A stretch of DNA of 64,000 nt from JADGNF01 sp964582085 (GCA_964582085.1 CAZOPV010000005.1:205881-269880); one strand, 5' to 3'. Positions 26,093-34,670 are shown, numbered from the stretch's first letter. The notes: generated from the letters alone by a model not told the origin. Numbers and translations: made by a program.

Positions 26093-26698
26093 TCACCTAG
26101 CCACGATTCTGGCGAAATTCTGCAGAATTCGTAGTCCCACTTCACCGCTTTTCTCAGGGTGGAACTGCGTACCAAAGATGTTTTTGTCAGCTACAGCAGA
26201 GGTGAATACTGTAGTGTATTCAGTTTGAGCGCAGATTATCTTTTTATCCGCCGGCTCAGGGTAGAGCGAGTGCACAAAGTACACGTAGGAACCGTCGGAG
26301 ACACCGTCGAATAGCTCATTTTGCTTCACTAGCCGCAGCGAGTTCCATCCCATGTGGGGAATTTTCAAGTTTCTTTTTAAACGGAGATTTTTGCCTTTAA
26401 AGAAAGCTAAACCTTCACCTGGACCTTCTTCGCTTGATTGGAAGAAAAGCTGCAGCCCAAGGCAAACGCCTAGGATGGGGGTGCCACCTTTGACTGCGCC
26501 TACTAATTCAGACTTTACTGGTGCTATTGACCTGACAGCGGCTGTAAAGTTTCCCACTCCTGGTAAAGCAAGCGCATCGGCTTTTTTTAGCGGTGTAGTT
26601 GGCGGAGTGATTTTTGCATTTAGACCAGCTTTTTCCAAAGCAATTTTGAGGCTGAGCAGGTTACCCACGCCATAATCTAAAATGAATACCTGTGGCAT
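26093..26698 (-). CDS. hisH: Imidazole glycerol phosphate synthase glutaminase subunit
   Basis: 201 aa, a class I glutamine amidotransferase. The nucleophile Cys is in LGVCLGLQLFF (about residue 80), and the catalytic His and Glu are in GTQFHPEKSG (about 180). It supplies ammonia to HisF. Its first base overlaps the last base of hisB. Confidence 0.97.
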   Translation of the reverse strand: MPQVFILDYGVGNLLSLKIALEKAGLNAKITPPTTPLKKADALALPGVGNFTAAVRSIAPVKSELVGAVKGGTPILGVCLGLQLFFQSSEEGPGEGLAFFKGKNLRLKRNLKIPHMGWNSLRLVKQNELFDGVSDGSYVYFVHSLYPEPADKKIICAQTEYTTVFTSAVADKNIFGTQFHPEKSGEVGLRILQNFARIVAR

Positions 26699-27273
26699 CA
26701 GATAGCTCCTTTTGAACTGGGAACCCCTTTTCTGCGCGGATCTATTGTTATTGCTTGTTTTAGGCTTAGCGCCAAGGCTTTGATGGCTGATTCTGCTTTG
26801 TGGTGATCGTTGCCGCCGTATTCAGTCCAAACGTGTATGTTCGCAACAAGCGAGGTGGATAAGGTTTCAAAGAAGTGCGCGATATCTTCGGTTTGCATAT
26901 CTTCAATTTTTTTGCCGCGTAACTTTAAATTAACAACAGCAGAGGGCCGTTTAACAAGATCCACTGCCGCAGAAGCCAGCGAATCATCCATGGGCACAAC
27001 TGCGTAACCGAAGCGGTTTATACCGTCACGGTTGCTCAGTGCTTTACTAAGCGCTTCACCTAGCCCGATGGCTAAGTCTTCGATGGCGTGGTGTTTGAGG
27101 TCGCCCTTCACTTTAGCAGTCACATCAATAAGACTATGCGTTGCAAAAGAGGTCAAGAGGTGGTCAAAAAAACCTATACCTGTGACCACTTCAATTTTGC
27201 CTTCGCCGTCAAGGTTTACTTTAACGGTGACTTCGGTTTCTCGGGTTTTTCTATAGACTTCGGCTGTTCTCAT
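26698..27273 (-). CDS. hisB: Imidazoleglycerol-phosphate dehydratase
   Basis: 191 aa, the monofunctional archaeal form without the histidinol phosphatase domain found in enteric HisB. Metal-binding motifs are GFFDHLLTSFATHS and the paired HHAIEDLAIGLG and DHHKAESAIKALA. It makes imidazole-acetol phosphate for HisC. It overlaps hisC by four bases. A separate histidinol phosphatase is not seen in the window. Confidence 0.97.
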   Translation of the reverse strand: MRTAEVYRKTRETEVTVKVNLDGEGKIEVVTGIGFFDHLLTSFATHSLIDVTAKVKGDLKHHAIEDLAIGLGEALSKALSNRDGINRFGYAVVPMDDSLASAAVDLVKRPSAVVNLKLRGKKIEDMQTEDIAHFFETLSTSLVANIHVWTEYGGNDHHKAESAIKALALSLKQAITIDPRRKGVPSSKGAI

Positions 27274-28391
27274 GTTGCTTCACCCATATATTCTCTTAAT
27301 GCTGTGAGGAGTTTGACGTTCATCTCAGGTAAACCAACTGTGCTTCTCAAGCAGTTTTCATAGACAAGCAGCTTGCCAAGTTTCTTGATGACTAAACCTT
27401 TCTGCAACGCGCTTTCGTAGACGCCTTCATAGGGTTTGGAGGTGTTGAAGAGCACAAAGTTTGCCTTCGAATCAAACGCTTGGACACCTTTTATCTGGTT
27501 GAGTTGATTTATGAGTTTTCCGCGTTCTGTCTTCAGTGCCCTGACGCTTTCTTGCACAATGTTGATGTTTTCTAGCATCTTTCTGCCCATACTCAAAGAC
27601 ACCACATTAACAGGGTAGGGGGCAGGAGTTTTATCCAAAGCCTTAGCGAGGTTTGGGTTAGTCACCGCGTAGCCTAATCTGAGCCCCGCCAAACTGAAAG
27701 CCTTAGAAAACGTCCTTAGCACGATTAGGTTTTCGTATTTGCTAATTAATGGAACCACCGAAAAATCAGCGTACTCGGCGTAAGCCTCATCTACCAGAAC
27801 TATGCCTGGGAATTCCTCGGTTAGAACCTGAATTTCGTCTAGTTTGAACTGGTTGGCGGTTGGGTTATTTGGGGAGCACAAGTATAGGAGTTTACTGTTT
27901 TTGTTGAAGACCTTGCGCATGCCGTCGATGTCTATTGAGAAGTCATTTTTCAGGGGCACTGTTACGAAATTGGCATTTTGGTATTGCACGCAGTACTTGA
28001 AAACTGTGAACGTAGGAATGAATGTTACTGCGTTATCTCCTGCTTCTAGGAATATGCGAATGACACGTTCCATGACTTCATCGCTACTGTTCCCTATGGT
28101 TATGCTGTCAACGTTAACTTTGAGGTAGCCGCTAATTTTTTCTTTGAGGCGAATTTCTTCTTCTTGGGGATAAATTCGGAAGTCGCACTCTTCAGCCACT
28201 TGTTTGAGAAGGGGGATAACTTTGTCGCGCGGAATGTAGAGGTTTTCGTTGTAGTTTAACTTCACGATATCGCTCGCTTTGAGTCCGTATTGCTTTGCTA
28301 TAGTTTCGTTAGTTTTTTCTGGTGTGTAATTTTCAGATTTCTGTATTCTTGCAATTTTCTTTTTCAGCCACTGTTTACCCTGTGTATTCAT
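27270..28391 (-). CDS. hisC: Histidinol-phosphate aminotransferase
   Basis: 373 aa, PLP-dependent fold-type I. The lysine is in LRTFSKAFSLAGLRLGYAV (about residue 225), and SPNNPTANQF and VDEAYAEYADF bind the cofactor. It transfers an amino group from glutamate to imidazole-acetol phosphate. It overlaps hisD and hisB by four bases each. Confidence 0.96.
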   Translation of the reverse strand: MNTQGKQWLKKKIARIQKSENYTPEKTNETIAKQYGLKASDIVKLNYNENLYIPRDKVIPLLKQVAEECDFRIYPQEEEIRLKEKISGYLKVNVDSITIGNSSDEVMERVIRIFLEAGDNAVTFIPTFTVFKYCVQYQNANFVTVPLKNDFSIDIDGMRKVFNKNSKLLYLCSPNNPTANQFKLDEIQVLTEEFPGIVLVDEAYAEYADFSVVPLISKYENLIVLRTFSKAFSLAGLRLGYAVTNPNLAKALDKTPAPYPVNVVSLSMGRKMLENINIVQESVRALKTERGKLINQLNQIKGVQAFDSKANFVLFNTSKPYEGVYESALQKGLVIKKLGKLLVYENCLRSTVGLPEMNVKLLTALREYMGEAT

Positions 28392-29692
28392 TCTTTGAAC
28401 CTCGCTTCCACTGCACGATAGTGATTGGGAAGATTCTCCGTGGCTGTGAGCACTTTGATGCCGCCTTTAACTTTCTGCAAGCCGCCCTTGGTGCTTTCCA
28501 CGATGTTAACACGTCGCATGAAATCAAGAACGCTCAGTCCCGAGAAAGAATGACCAAAACCTGCAGTCGGCAATACATGATTAGTTCCACTCGCATAGTC
28601 GCTTAACGCAACAGGGCTGTACGGTCCAATCAGGATAACGCCTGCAGACGTGATTTTTTCAGCAATTTTCTGTGCGTCTTGTGTTATAATTTCTAAGTGT
28701 TCAGGAGCAAAAACATTTGCCAGTTCAACCATCTCAGCTACGGTTTGGCAGACAATTATGAAACCATAAGTCGAAAGCGCCGCTTGAACTATTTCAGCAC
28801 GTTCAGTTGAAACGACCAGCTCCTCTAACGCCGTCACTACGGATTGGGCAAACTTTGTGGATGTGGTAATGAGACCGGCAACGCTGTCTGCGCCGTGCTC
28901 CGCCTGTGAAATCATATCCGCTGCAACCATACGTGGATCCGCTGTTTCATCTGCCAAGACAAGAACCTCGCTGGGTCCCGCAGGCATGTCGATGGCTACA
29001 TCCTTAGAGACCAAAATTTTTGCCATAGTGACGTACGCGCTGCCTGGACCCACAATTTTTTTCACTGCTTTGATGGTTTGTGTTCCGTAAGCCATAGCAG
29101 CAATGGCTTGAGCACCGCCTATTCTATAGATTTCATCTACACCGCAGAGGTCAGCAGCAACTAAAATCAAAGGGTTTATTGTTCCCTGCGCTGTGGGAGG
29201 TGAACACACTACTACTCTTTTGACCCCTGCCATTTTCGCTGGAAGCGCAGTCATAACGACGGAGCTGGGGTAAACTGCACGACCCCCAGGAACATAGCAG
29301 CCTACACTTTCAATGGGGCGTAGCACTGTTTGAACGTTAATGCCTTCGTAGGAGGTTTTCATTTGGATTTGCTGTAAAACAAGTTTTTCTCTTGAAACGA
29401 GTCTGTCCTTCATGAGTTTTAGAGCCGCGATTTGTTCTTGTCTAACGTTCCCGTAGGAAGCTTCAATTTCTTTTTGTGTTACCCTCAGCGTGTTTTCAGA
29501 CAATTTTGCTTTGTCAAATTTCTCTGTGAATTCAAAGAGCGCAGTGTCACCTTTGAGGCGCACCTGTGATATTATGTTCCTAACGTTTGCCTCAATCTCA
29601 TCATTGTCTTTTGCACAGTCAGGTTTTCTTTTGAACCACTCATCAGGGAGATTGGGGGTTTTCCAGACATTTATGCAGGGGTTGTTTGGCAT
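28388..29692 (-). CDS. hisD: Histidinol dehydrogenase
   Basis: 434 aa. It oxidises histidinol to histidine in two NAD-linked steps. Family motifs are VPGGRAVYPSSVVMTALPAK, AGPSEVLVLADETADP, QAEHGADSVAGLITTS and APEHLEI. Zinc ligands are expected in the QAEH and late His regions. Its start lies 22 nt inside the end of hisG. Confidence 0.97.
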   Translation of the reverse strand: MPNNPCINVWKTPNLPDEWFKRKPDCAKDNDEIEANVRNIISQVRLKGDTALFEFTEKFDKAKLSENTLRVTQKEIEASYGNVRQEQIAALKLMKDRLVSREKLVLQQIQMKTSYEGINVQTVLRPIESVGCYVPGGRAVYPSSVVMTALPAKMAGVKRVVVCSPPTAQGTINPLILVAADLCGVDEIYRIGGAQAIAAMAYGTQTIKAVKKIVGPGSAYVTMAKILVSKDVAIDMPAGPSEVLVLADETADPRMVAADMISQAEHGADSVAGLITTSTKFAQSVVTALEELVVSTERAEIVQAALSTYGFIIVCQTVAEMVELANVFAPEHLEIITQDAQKIAEKITSAGVILIGPYSPVALSDYASGTNHVLPTAGFGHSFSGLSVLDFMRRVNIVESTKGGLQKVKGGIKVLTATENLPNHYRAVEARFKE

Positions 29693-30675
29693 TTACCTTC
29701 TTTTCTCCTGACTATCTCATCTAAGGCTAGCACTTGCCGCGGTTCGTAAACCACTATACCTTGCGCGAGTTTGCGGATTTTAGGCAACAATTCTATAAAG
29801 CAGTCTTTCTCAACTATTGTGTTTACACCACACCAGTTTTCATCTGCCAAAGGTGAAATTGTGGGGTTCTTCAAGGCTGGCAACTCGCTCAGTAACTTTT
29901 GCAGATTCGACTTCTTGACGTTCACAAAAATGTGGATCCTCTTGGAGCCGTCAACTACACCCTTAAGTAAGCTTAGTATGTCATAGATTTTCTCGCTTTT
30001 CTTAGGATCTTCCATAGTTTTCTTGTTAGCGATAAGCACTGCCGAGGAAGTCATCACGGTGTCTATAATTTTCAGGTTGTTAGCCTCTATGGTGGAGCCT
30101 GTTTCGGTTACATCAATTATGCAATCGGAGTTTTCCGGAGGCTTTGCTTCGGTGGCGCCAAAGGACAAGAAAAGTTTAACGCGGGGGTTGTCTCCCTTTC
30201 TCCACCATGGAGTCACAATCATGGGGTTACTGTCACCAAAGGAACTCTTGTAGGCAGGTTGGTTTTTGATGTATTCTGAAGCTATGTTAAGATATTCAGT
30301 TGATACACGGAAGTTCTTGCCCTTACTCCAAACTTCCTCCATGAAGGAGTTCACAGAGTTTATTTTTTCGGTTACGCTTTTCGGGACAGCCACAACTAGT
30401 CTTATTTTTCCATACTCTAGATTCTGCAGAATTTCCACATCCGCGCGGGTTTCTTTAATCCAGTCCTGACCGGTAATACCTAAGTCTTGAAGACCTTCTC
30501 CGACAAAAACTGGGATCTCTTGAGGTCGGAGGATTTTAAGTTCTATATTTGGATCGTTTATGGTGGGTCGATATGTGCGTTCTTGACCTGAAATTTTGTA
30601 TCCTGAACGCGCAAAGAAGTCGTAGGTTGCTTTGGCTAAGGAGCCTGCAGGTAGAGCTAATTTTACTTTATCCAT
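29671..30675 (-). CDS. hisG: ATP phosphoribosyltransferase, long form
   Basis: 334 aa, the HisG-L form with a C-terminal ACT-like regulatory domain (about residues 220-310, RIHIFVNVKKSNLQKLLSEL) that in this family binds histidine for feedback inhibition. The catalytic part starts KLALPAGSLAKATYDFFARSG and has the PRPP loop in DVTETGSTIEANNLK. GGTGAC lies 5 nt before the ATG. It is the first recognised his enzyme of the operon. A small frame ends 13 nt inside it. Confidence 0.96.
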   Translation of the reverse strand: MDKVKLALPAGSLAKATYDFFARSGYKISGQERTYRPTINDPNIELKILRPQEIPVFVGEGLQDLGITGQDWIKETRADVEILQNLEYGKIRLVVAVPKSVTEKINSVNSFMEEVWSKGKNFRVSTEYLNIASEYIKNQPAYKSSFGDSNPMIVTPWWRKGDNPRVKLFLSFGATEAKPPENSDCIIDVTETGSTIEANNLKIIDTVMTSSAVLIANKKTMEDPKKSEKIYDILSLLKGVVDGSKRIHIFVNVKKSNLQKLLSELPALKNPTISPLADENWCGVNTIVEKDCFIELLPKIRKLAQGIVVYEPRQVLALDEIVRRKEGKCQTTPA

Positions 30676-30875
30676 TTTTTGTCACCTATATTTTTAATTA
30701 AACTATAATTCGATCTTTTTGCTGGAAAGAGTTGTTCTAAAAAATTTATCGCGGCTTGCTGAGAGATGCGGAGGTTAAAGTAGGTTTCTGTGTTTACGGA
30801 AACACTGCTTATATTGCCTTTATCGAAGATGAAGGCAACCGCCTTTTGTGAACGCGATCCCTCATGTTTCGCCAC
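30663..30875 (-). CDS. Possible small protein heading the his operon
   Basis: 70 aa, unrecognised. It starts at a GTG (30875), about 33 nt after the centre of a good TATA-like stretch (30904-30913), which could give a near-leaderless transcript. It ends overlapping hisG by 13 bases. The residue composition is protein-like (IFDKGNISSVSVNTETYFNL). No ribosome site precedes it. It could equally be an untranslated his leader of about 200 nt. Confidence 0.4.
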   Translation of the reverse strand: MAKHEGSRSQKAVAFIFDKGNISSVSVNTETYFNLRISQQAAINFLEQLFPAKRSNYSLIKNIGDKKWIK

Positions 30876-30903
30876 TGATTTGCACCATAAGTAAGTCTGG
30901 CTA

Positions 30904-30913
30904 ATAAATATAT
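30904..30913 (-). promoter_or_regulatory. Putative TATA box of the his operon
   Basis: ATATATTTAT on the minus strand, upstream of the small frame at 30875 and of hisG. It is the clearest TATA-like sequence before the operon. Position relative to 30875 suits transcription starting around 30880. Confidence 0.45.
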
Positions 30914-30939
30914 CTTAGCAGTGAAAGCTTGATTTAAGC

Positions 30940-31578
30940 TTAAAGCTCAGTGTTTACAGTGGGCGGCGCGTTTTTTTTCACCTCGAAAACAAGAGGGGGG
31001 ATAATAGTTTTCACTTCTAACATGATGCCCAAAAGCGCCTCGAGCAACCCTGCTAAAACTTCTGGTTTGTTGATGAAGGGTGCTTTAACTATGAGATATT
31101 TATCCTTCAAAGAGAAATCGCCCCAACCCTGTACGCTCAGCCTTTTGAAGACTCTTGGCCAGTTATCAACTGTGATTGTCGATACATCCAAAATTGTTTC
31201 CATGGAAACTTTCATAGCGACTCCCATTGTTTTGCCCAATATTCGCCATTTTTCTTTTGGAACTTGTTTAATCAGAAGGGTCATCAATTCAACATTAACG
31301 AAAGCGACGCGGCTTATGCCAAAGTAGTATTCCCCGGGAAAGCGCCAGTCCTCAACCATCATGCTGCGGTAGAGGTTGAGCATTTTTGAGATGAGAGGTT
31401 TAATTCCGGGTTCTTTGCCTTCGTTTATGAGTTTGTCGATGTATTGGCGTTCGTCTTTTTCTAGGATTATGGTTGTTCTTTTTGTTGCCTCTTCTGCAGG
31501 GTCTTCCACCATTGTGGGAGCTTTATTGGTGTTTTGCATACGCATATATCTATGTGAATATTTTATATGCCTTTCCAA
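30940..31578 (-). CDS. Ribbon-helix-helix-like DNA-binding protein with unknown C-terminal domain
   Basis: Up to 212 aa. Several in-frame Met codons near the N-terminus leave the start uncertain (31578, or about 31545-31539). Residues about 33-75 (KRTTIILEKDERQYIDKLIN, then KPLISKMLNLYRSM) resemble a ribbon-helix-helix domain. The C-terminal 130 residues form an alpha/beta domain with a Trp-rich segment (WGDFSLKDKYLIVKAPF) that loosely recalls V4R or heme-NO-binding-like folds. It may be a regulator beside the his operon. No confident family. Confidence 0.65.
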   Translation of the reverse strand: MERHIKYSHRYMRMQNTNKAPTMVEDPAEEATKRTTIILEKDERQYIDKLINEGKEPGIKPLISKMLNLYRSMMVEDWRFPGEYYFGISRVAFVNVELMTLLIKQVPKEKWRILGKTMGVAMKVSMETILDVSTITVDNWPRVFKRLSVQGWGDFSLKDKYLIVKAPFINKPEVLAGLLEALLGIMLEVKTIIPPLVFEVKKNAPPTVNTEL

Positions 31579-31691
31579 AGCTTCAAAGACATAAAGAAGA
31601 CTTAATAGTGCAGGTACACATTTTAGAAAAATGCCGATGACGTATCTTTAAAGCTGATTTGATGATGCACCCTAGGGTATCTGAGGCATAT

Positions 31692-31910
31692 CTACTCTAT
31701 GACTTTGTTTTTCATCAGATACAACATTAGCATCATTCCTACGGCAAACAAAATGAAGCCTGTGGCAACTGAGACGGCGAGATTTACATTAAGAAGAACA
31801 GCGAGTACGTAAATGCCGTAGGTGGGCCCCGCAAAAATAAGTACAACTGAAACTAAAGTAAGAAGAGTTCTCCAGAATTTGGAGCTAAACAAAGTGTGGA
31901 TTTCGGTCAT
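31692..31910 (-). CDS. Small two-helix membrane protein
   Basis: 72 aa with two predicted transmembrane helices (about residues 12-36 and 40-65) and a short basic C-terminus. No family recognised. It lies 24 bases after the PAC2 gene on the same strand and may be co-transcribed. Confidence 0.65.
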   Translation of the reverse strand: MTEIHTLFSSKFWRTLLTLVSVVLIFAGPTYGIYVLAVLLNVNLAVSVATGFILFAVGMMLMLYLMKNKVIE

Positions 31911-31934
31911 GCTGATTCGTCCAACTCGGATCTG

Positions 31935-32606
31935 TTAATGTTTTTCTGGTAATCCTTCTTTTATCTCTTTTCCTAATGCTTTCATTAAAAACTTGAAGGT
32001 GAAAGCTGCAGCTTCGTGGTCAGCGTTAAATCCTGTGGTTGCCCCCAAAAGACACACTCCGTCTATTCCTCGTTCTTTCGCAATTGCTAAGGTCAAGCCT
32101 GTGCCGCCTACGATTTTGCCTTGGCTGTATATGACTGCGCCTTTTTCCATGAATTCCGTTGCAAGTCTAGTAGTGGTGGCGGCGACGTAAACTTGGGCTT
32201 TTTCCTCAGTGATTGGTACCCCACCAACTGTTATGAGAAAACGACAACCAAGTTTCTCCACAAAATCCACTATCTCACTACAAACGTGGTAATGAGCTAA
32301 AATATCATCAAAAGAAGGTTGAGTTTCACCTGTCATTATGATCAAGGTGGTTTCATCTGGAGTGGCAGAATAGAATTCATAGTGTGGTAAATGGCAAATG
32401 CCTTTTGAACTAACGGTGACGTAGTCGGGAAAACTTGGAGAATAGAACTCCGCGAAAGGCTTGGCTTCCAACTGTTTTATGAGAAGATGTGCTACTATTT
32501 GTCCAACGTTACCAAACCCTGGAAGTCCCTGAACAAAAACAGGGTTCTCCAAAGTAGGCTTGGATATCTCGTGTATGTATGGCTTGTCCAAAGGTTTAAC
32601 CCTCAA
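31935..32606 (-). CDS. PAC2-family protein (proteasome assembly chaperone-like)
   Basis: 223 aa. The PAC2 fold is recognisable by FVQGLPGFGNVGQIVAHLLI near the N-terminus, TLIIMTGETQPS in the middle, and GGTGLTLAIAKERGIDGVCLLGATTG. Archaeal members are relatives of proteasome assembly chaperones (PbaA/PbaB), but many have no proven role. The start gives a normal-length protein. It is divergent from tRNA-iMet. Confidence 0.88.
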   Translation of the reverse strand: MRVKPLDKPYIHEISKPTLENPVFVQGLPGFGNVGQIVAHLLIKQLEAKPFAEFYSPSFPDYVTVSSKGICHLPHYEFYSATPDETTLIIMTGETQPSFDDILAHYHVCSEIVDFVEKLGCRFLITVGGVPITEEKAQVYVAATTTRLATEFMEKGAVIYSQGKIVGGTGLTLAIAKERGIDGVCLLGATTGFNADHEAAAFTFKFLMKALGKEIKEGLPEKH

Positions 32607-32659
32607 CTGGGTAAAAAGAGAAGTGGGTAATACTAAAATGCTTTTGCGCTTTACTAAAA

Positions 32660-32678
32660 AGAAACTATTAATAATCGG
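32660..32678 (+). promoter_or_regulatory. Putative TATA box of tRNA-iMet
   Basis: The AT-rich stretch AAACTATTAATAATC about 50 bases before the tRNA 5' end is the best TATA-like sequence in the gap to the PAC2 gene. Confidence 0.35.
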
Positions 32679-32723
32679 TAGAGTGGTAGTACTAAAGACC
32701 TGTAAAACACGCCTGAAACTCGC

Positions 32724-32825
32724 AGCGGGGTGGGGTAGCCAGGATTAACCCGCTGGGCTCATAATGGCGCGTTTTTGCCATGAGAGACCCAGAGATCAGT
32801 AGTTCAAATCTACTCCCCGCTACCA
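32724..32825 (+). tRNA. Initiator tRNA-Met(CAT) with intron
   Basis: Acceptor AGCGGGG pairs with CCCCGCT, then A73 and encoded CCA. D stem GGGT/ACCC, anticodon stem CTGGG/CCCAG, T stem AGTAG/CTACT with TTCAAAT loop. The A1-U72 pair and three G-C pairs in the anticodon stem (GGG/CCC) are initiator features. Anticodon CAT is at 32760-32762. A 23-nt intron (about 32764-32786) interrupts the loop at the canonical 37/38 site and can pair as an ATGGC/GCCAT stem next to the exon junction, as expected for the archaeal splicing endonuclease. The 3' end is repeated at 38944-38962. Confidence 0.95.
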
Positions 32826-32828
32826 TCT
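32810..32828 (+). repeat. att-like direct repeat, tRNA side (attL)
   Basis: CTACTCCCCGCTACCATCT, covering the T-stem 3' strand, acceptor 3' strand and CCA of tRNA-iMet plus three bases. Identical to 38944-38962. Confidence 0.85.
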
Positions 32829-33238
32829 AACTCTCCAGAAAAAAAGCGGTTTTAAGGCTCTTTTTGCCGATGTTCTCAATGAGGGTGATGTGGAATAGGA
32901 CAAATATGCTGAGACTACCGCTTGTTCAGGATCTTGATAGACATTTGGAGAACAAAGCAATTAATCCGTTGGGGAGGGTCTGAGCTCCCCTTGTATTTTT
33001 CAATTTCTGAAAAGAGTCGGCTACCGCAAGCAAGGTAACAATCATAATTTGTACATGTATTCTTTATGGAACTTCACTTTTCTTCATCAAGAATTACCTT
33101 AACCGTTATTCCTTTTTACTTCTGAACGCCAAGGCAGCAGAACCAACGCAATTACGATCCAAATTTTGTTTGATTTCTCAAAATGCTTAGGATAAAATTA
33201 TTGGTATGTTGGAAAATTTAAAGCTAGCACTCGCTTAG
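32829..33238. other. Non-coding stretch at the left edge of the island
   Basis: About 410 bases without a convincing gene. It includes a hairpin-forming sequence with arms GGGGAG and CTCCCC (32971-32990) followed by TTGTATTTTT, and otherwise short frames only. This is where an integrase might be expected, but I find no recognisable remnant of one. Confidence 0.5.
32971..32995 (+). terminator. Possible hairpin terminator
   Basis: Six-base arms GGGGAG / CTCCCC with an 8-nt loop, then a T-rich tail. It may end transcription from the tRNA or from a lost island gene. Confidence 0.3.
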
Positions 33239-33976
33239 CTACGAAAGGGTTTTCAGCTTTTTGAGAACCGCTTGCTTTGTCTCTTCAGTGAATTCGGTCG
33301 TGACAAACGTCCCTTTCCACGAGTCCAAGAATCGTTTATCGGAAATATCTGCAAGTATGATTTTCATGTTCTTCTTAAGTATCTCTGGATGGGCTAGCGT
33401 CTCTCTCGCCCTCTTCTCCATATCGCAGGGTATGCCTTTTTTCCAGACCAAAGTGGCTATGTCTCTCACGTCGCTGGGGCGTGCGGACATGAACTTCAGG
33501 ATAAGATAGTCAGTATAATCAGGAACATACATTTCTGTAGTTTCATCGGCGATCGCAATCTTCACTTTCTTGGTTCTCTGCATGAATTCCGGGGTGACAA
33601 AGAACAGTTGTTCGTCGGTTCTTCCCCGCACTTCGCCTTCCATGAAGTCGATGGATATCTTGGCGCCGGACTTGAGTATCTTGATGCACCTAAGAAAGCC
33701 ATAGCTATCTCTTTTTTCAAAGGTCTCAGTGGTCAAGTCCTTAGGGAGTAGTCTTTGTATCTTGTCCAGATTCCAGCCAGCGGATTTCTTAAGAACAAAA
33801 TCGCAATCCCTTGTGTATCGGGAGAATGACGTGAACGCCCTAAGGGCGTAGCCGCCGATGAGAACCATTTTAGGACTATCAAAGCCCTTGGTCTGCTTGG
33901 ATAGCTGTTCGATTATTCTACCTATTTCATGCTCTCTCAAGTTCATTAGTTCGGTGTGCTTAACCAAGCTCAACAA
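33239..33976 (-). CDS. AbiEii-family nucleotidyltransferase toxin
   Basis: 245 aa. The nucleotidyltransferase signature MVLIGGYALRAFTSFSRYTRDCDFVL (G-G then paired Asp, about residues 37-62) matches the AbiEii/MNT-type toxin family. Later segments hold SIDFMEGEVRG and YVPDYTDYLILKFMSARPSDVRDI, also typical. Such toxins modify tRNA or proteins with nucleotides and are neutralised by AbiEi. Its start overlaps the end of the antitoxin gene by 17 bases, the usual antitoxin-toxin arrangement. It is probably an anti-phage or stabilisation module of the island. Confidence 0.82.
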   Translation of the reverse strand: MLSLVKHTELMNLREHEIGRIIEQLSKQTKGFDSPKMVLIGGYALRAFTSFSRYTRDCDFVLKKSAGWNLDKIQRLLPKDLTTETFEKRDSYGFLRCIKILKSGAKISIDFMEGEVRGRTDEQLFFVTPEFMQRTKKVKIAIADETTEMYVPDYTDYLILKFMSARPSDVRDIATLVWKKGIPCDMEKRARETLAHPEILKKNMKIILADISDKRFLDSWKGTFVTTEFTEETKQAVLKKLKTLS

Positions 33977-34670
33977 CCTTCTCTACTGCCTCATCGATTT
34001 CTCTTTTCACAAACGTATCTTCCAATTTTGTCTCTCTGTGCGGAAACTCAACTCCGCCCAACTCGCCTAACTGGTGAAAGCCATACTCCAAAGCCTGTTT
34101 AGCCCTAACATTTGTTTTGGAGATTCGTTTCCAGTAGGACTCTTTGTACAATCTGTCCAAGTTGATTTTTTTGCGGTTCTCGTACAAGGTGGCGAATGCG
34201 TCCGCGAATGCCCAGTTCTGCAAGCACTCGATTACGTTTTCTTCGATATCCTCGACTAACAATTTCCCGACTTTCCGATACTTGATCCTAGAGGTGTCTT
34301 TTGAGTATTCGACCTCGACGTTCCAGCCTCTTTTCTTGGCGAATTCCTTCAACGCCTTGCCATAGGACTTGTCCTTGACTTTCAATACGTAAACGTCCCT
34401 GTGTATGAAGTCGTTGTTCCAGAAAGATGCAGCGGTCTGGGCGGAGAAGACTTTGAAGTTCTTGTCTTTTTCTAAGAAATCCCAGATGCCTTTGACTTCA
34501 GCAGGAACCCAGTACCATCCCCACTTGACCCGTTCAATTGAGCCTTCCTTGGCTAACTTGTTCAAGTATTCCTTGGCATTTGGCTCAATGCCTTTCACAG
34601 AGTTGACTCTAACCAAACTTCCCCTAAAGGGCCTCAATTTCTCATTAAACGCGGTCAAATATTCTGGCAT
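33960..34670 (-). CDS. AbiEi-like antitoxin / transcriptional repressor
   Basis: 236 aa. The N-terminal winged helix (about residues 10-55, EYLNKLAKEGSIERVKWGWYWVP) is followed by an AbiEi-type domain with FSAQTAASFWNNDFIHRDVYVL. AbiEi antitoxins repress their own operon by binding repeats at the promoter. Two 28-nt direct repeats (34675-34702 and 34718-34745) lie right before this gene, and the first contains its AAGGTGAAC ribosome site. Translation is coupled with the toxin gene. Confidence 0.78.
   Translation of the reverse strand: MPEYLTAFNEKLRPFRGSLVRVNSVKGIEPNAKEYLNKLAKEGSIERVKWGWYWVPAEVKGIWDFLEKDKNFKVFSAQTAASFWNNDFIHRDVYVLKVKDKSYGKALKEFAKKRGWNVEVEYSKDTSRIKYRKVGKLLVEDIEENVIECLQNWAFADAFATLYENRKKINLDRLYKESYWKRISKTNVRAKQALEYGFHQLGELGGVEFPHRETKLEDTFVKREIDEAVEKVVELG

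Noticed and set aside
32724..32825. Elongator tRNA-Met or tRNA-Ile2
   Set aside because: A1-U72 and the GGG/CCC anticodon-stem pairs are initiator features in archaea.
32971..32990. Palindrome as a recombination site
   Set aside because: It is a plain hairpin with an 8-nt loop and T-rich tail and has no second copy, so a terminator is simpler.
32829..33238. Integrase remnant inside the island edge
   Set aside because: I looked for tyrosine-recombinase motifs in all frames and saw only short, unrelated frames.
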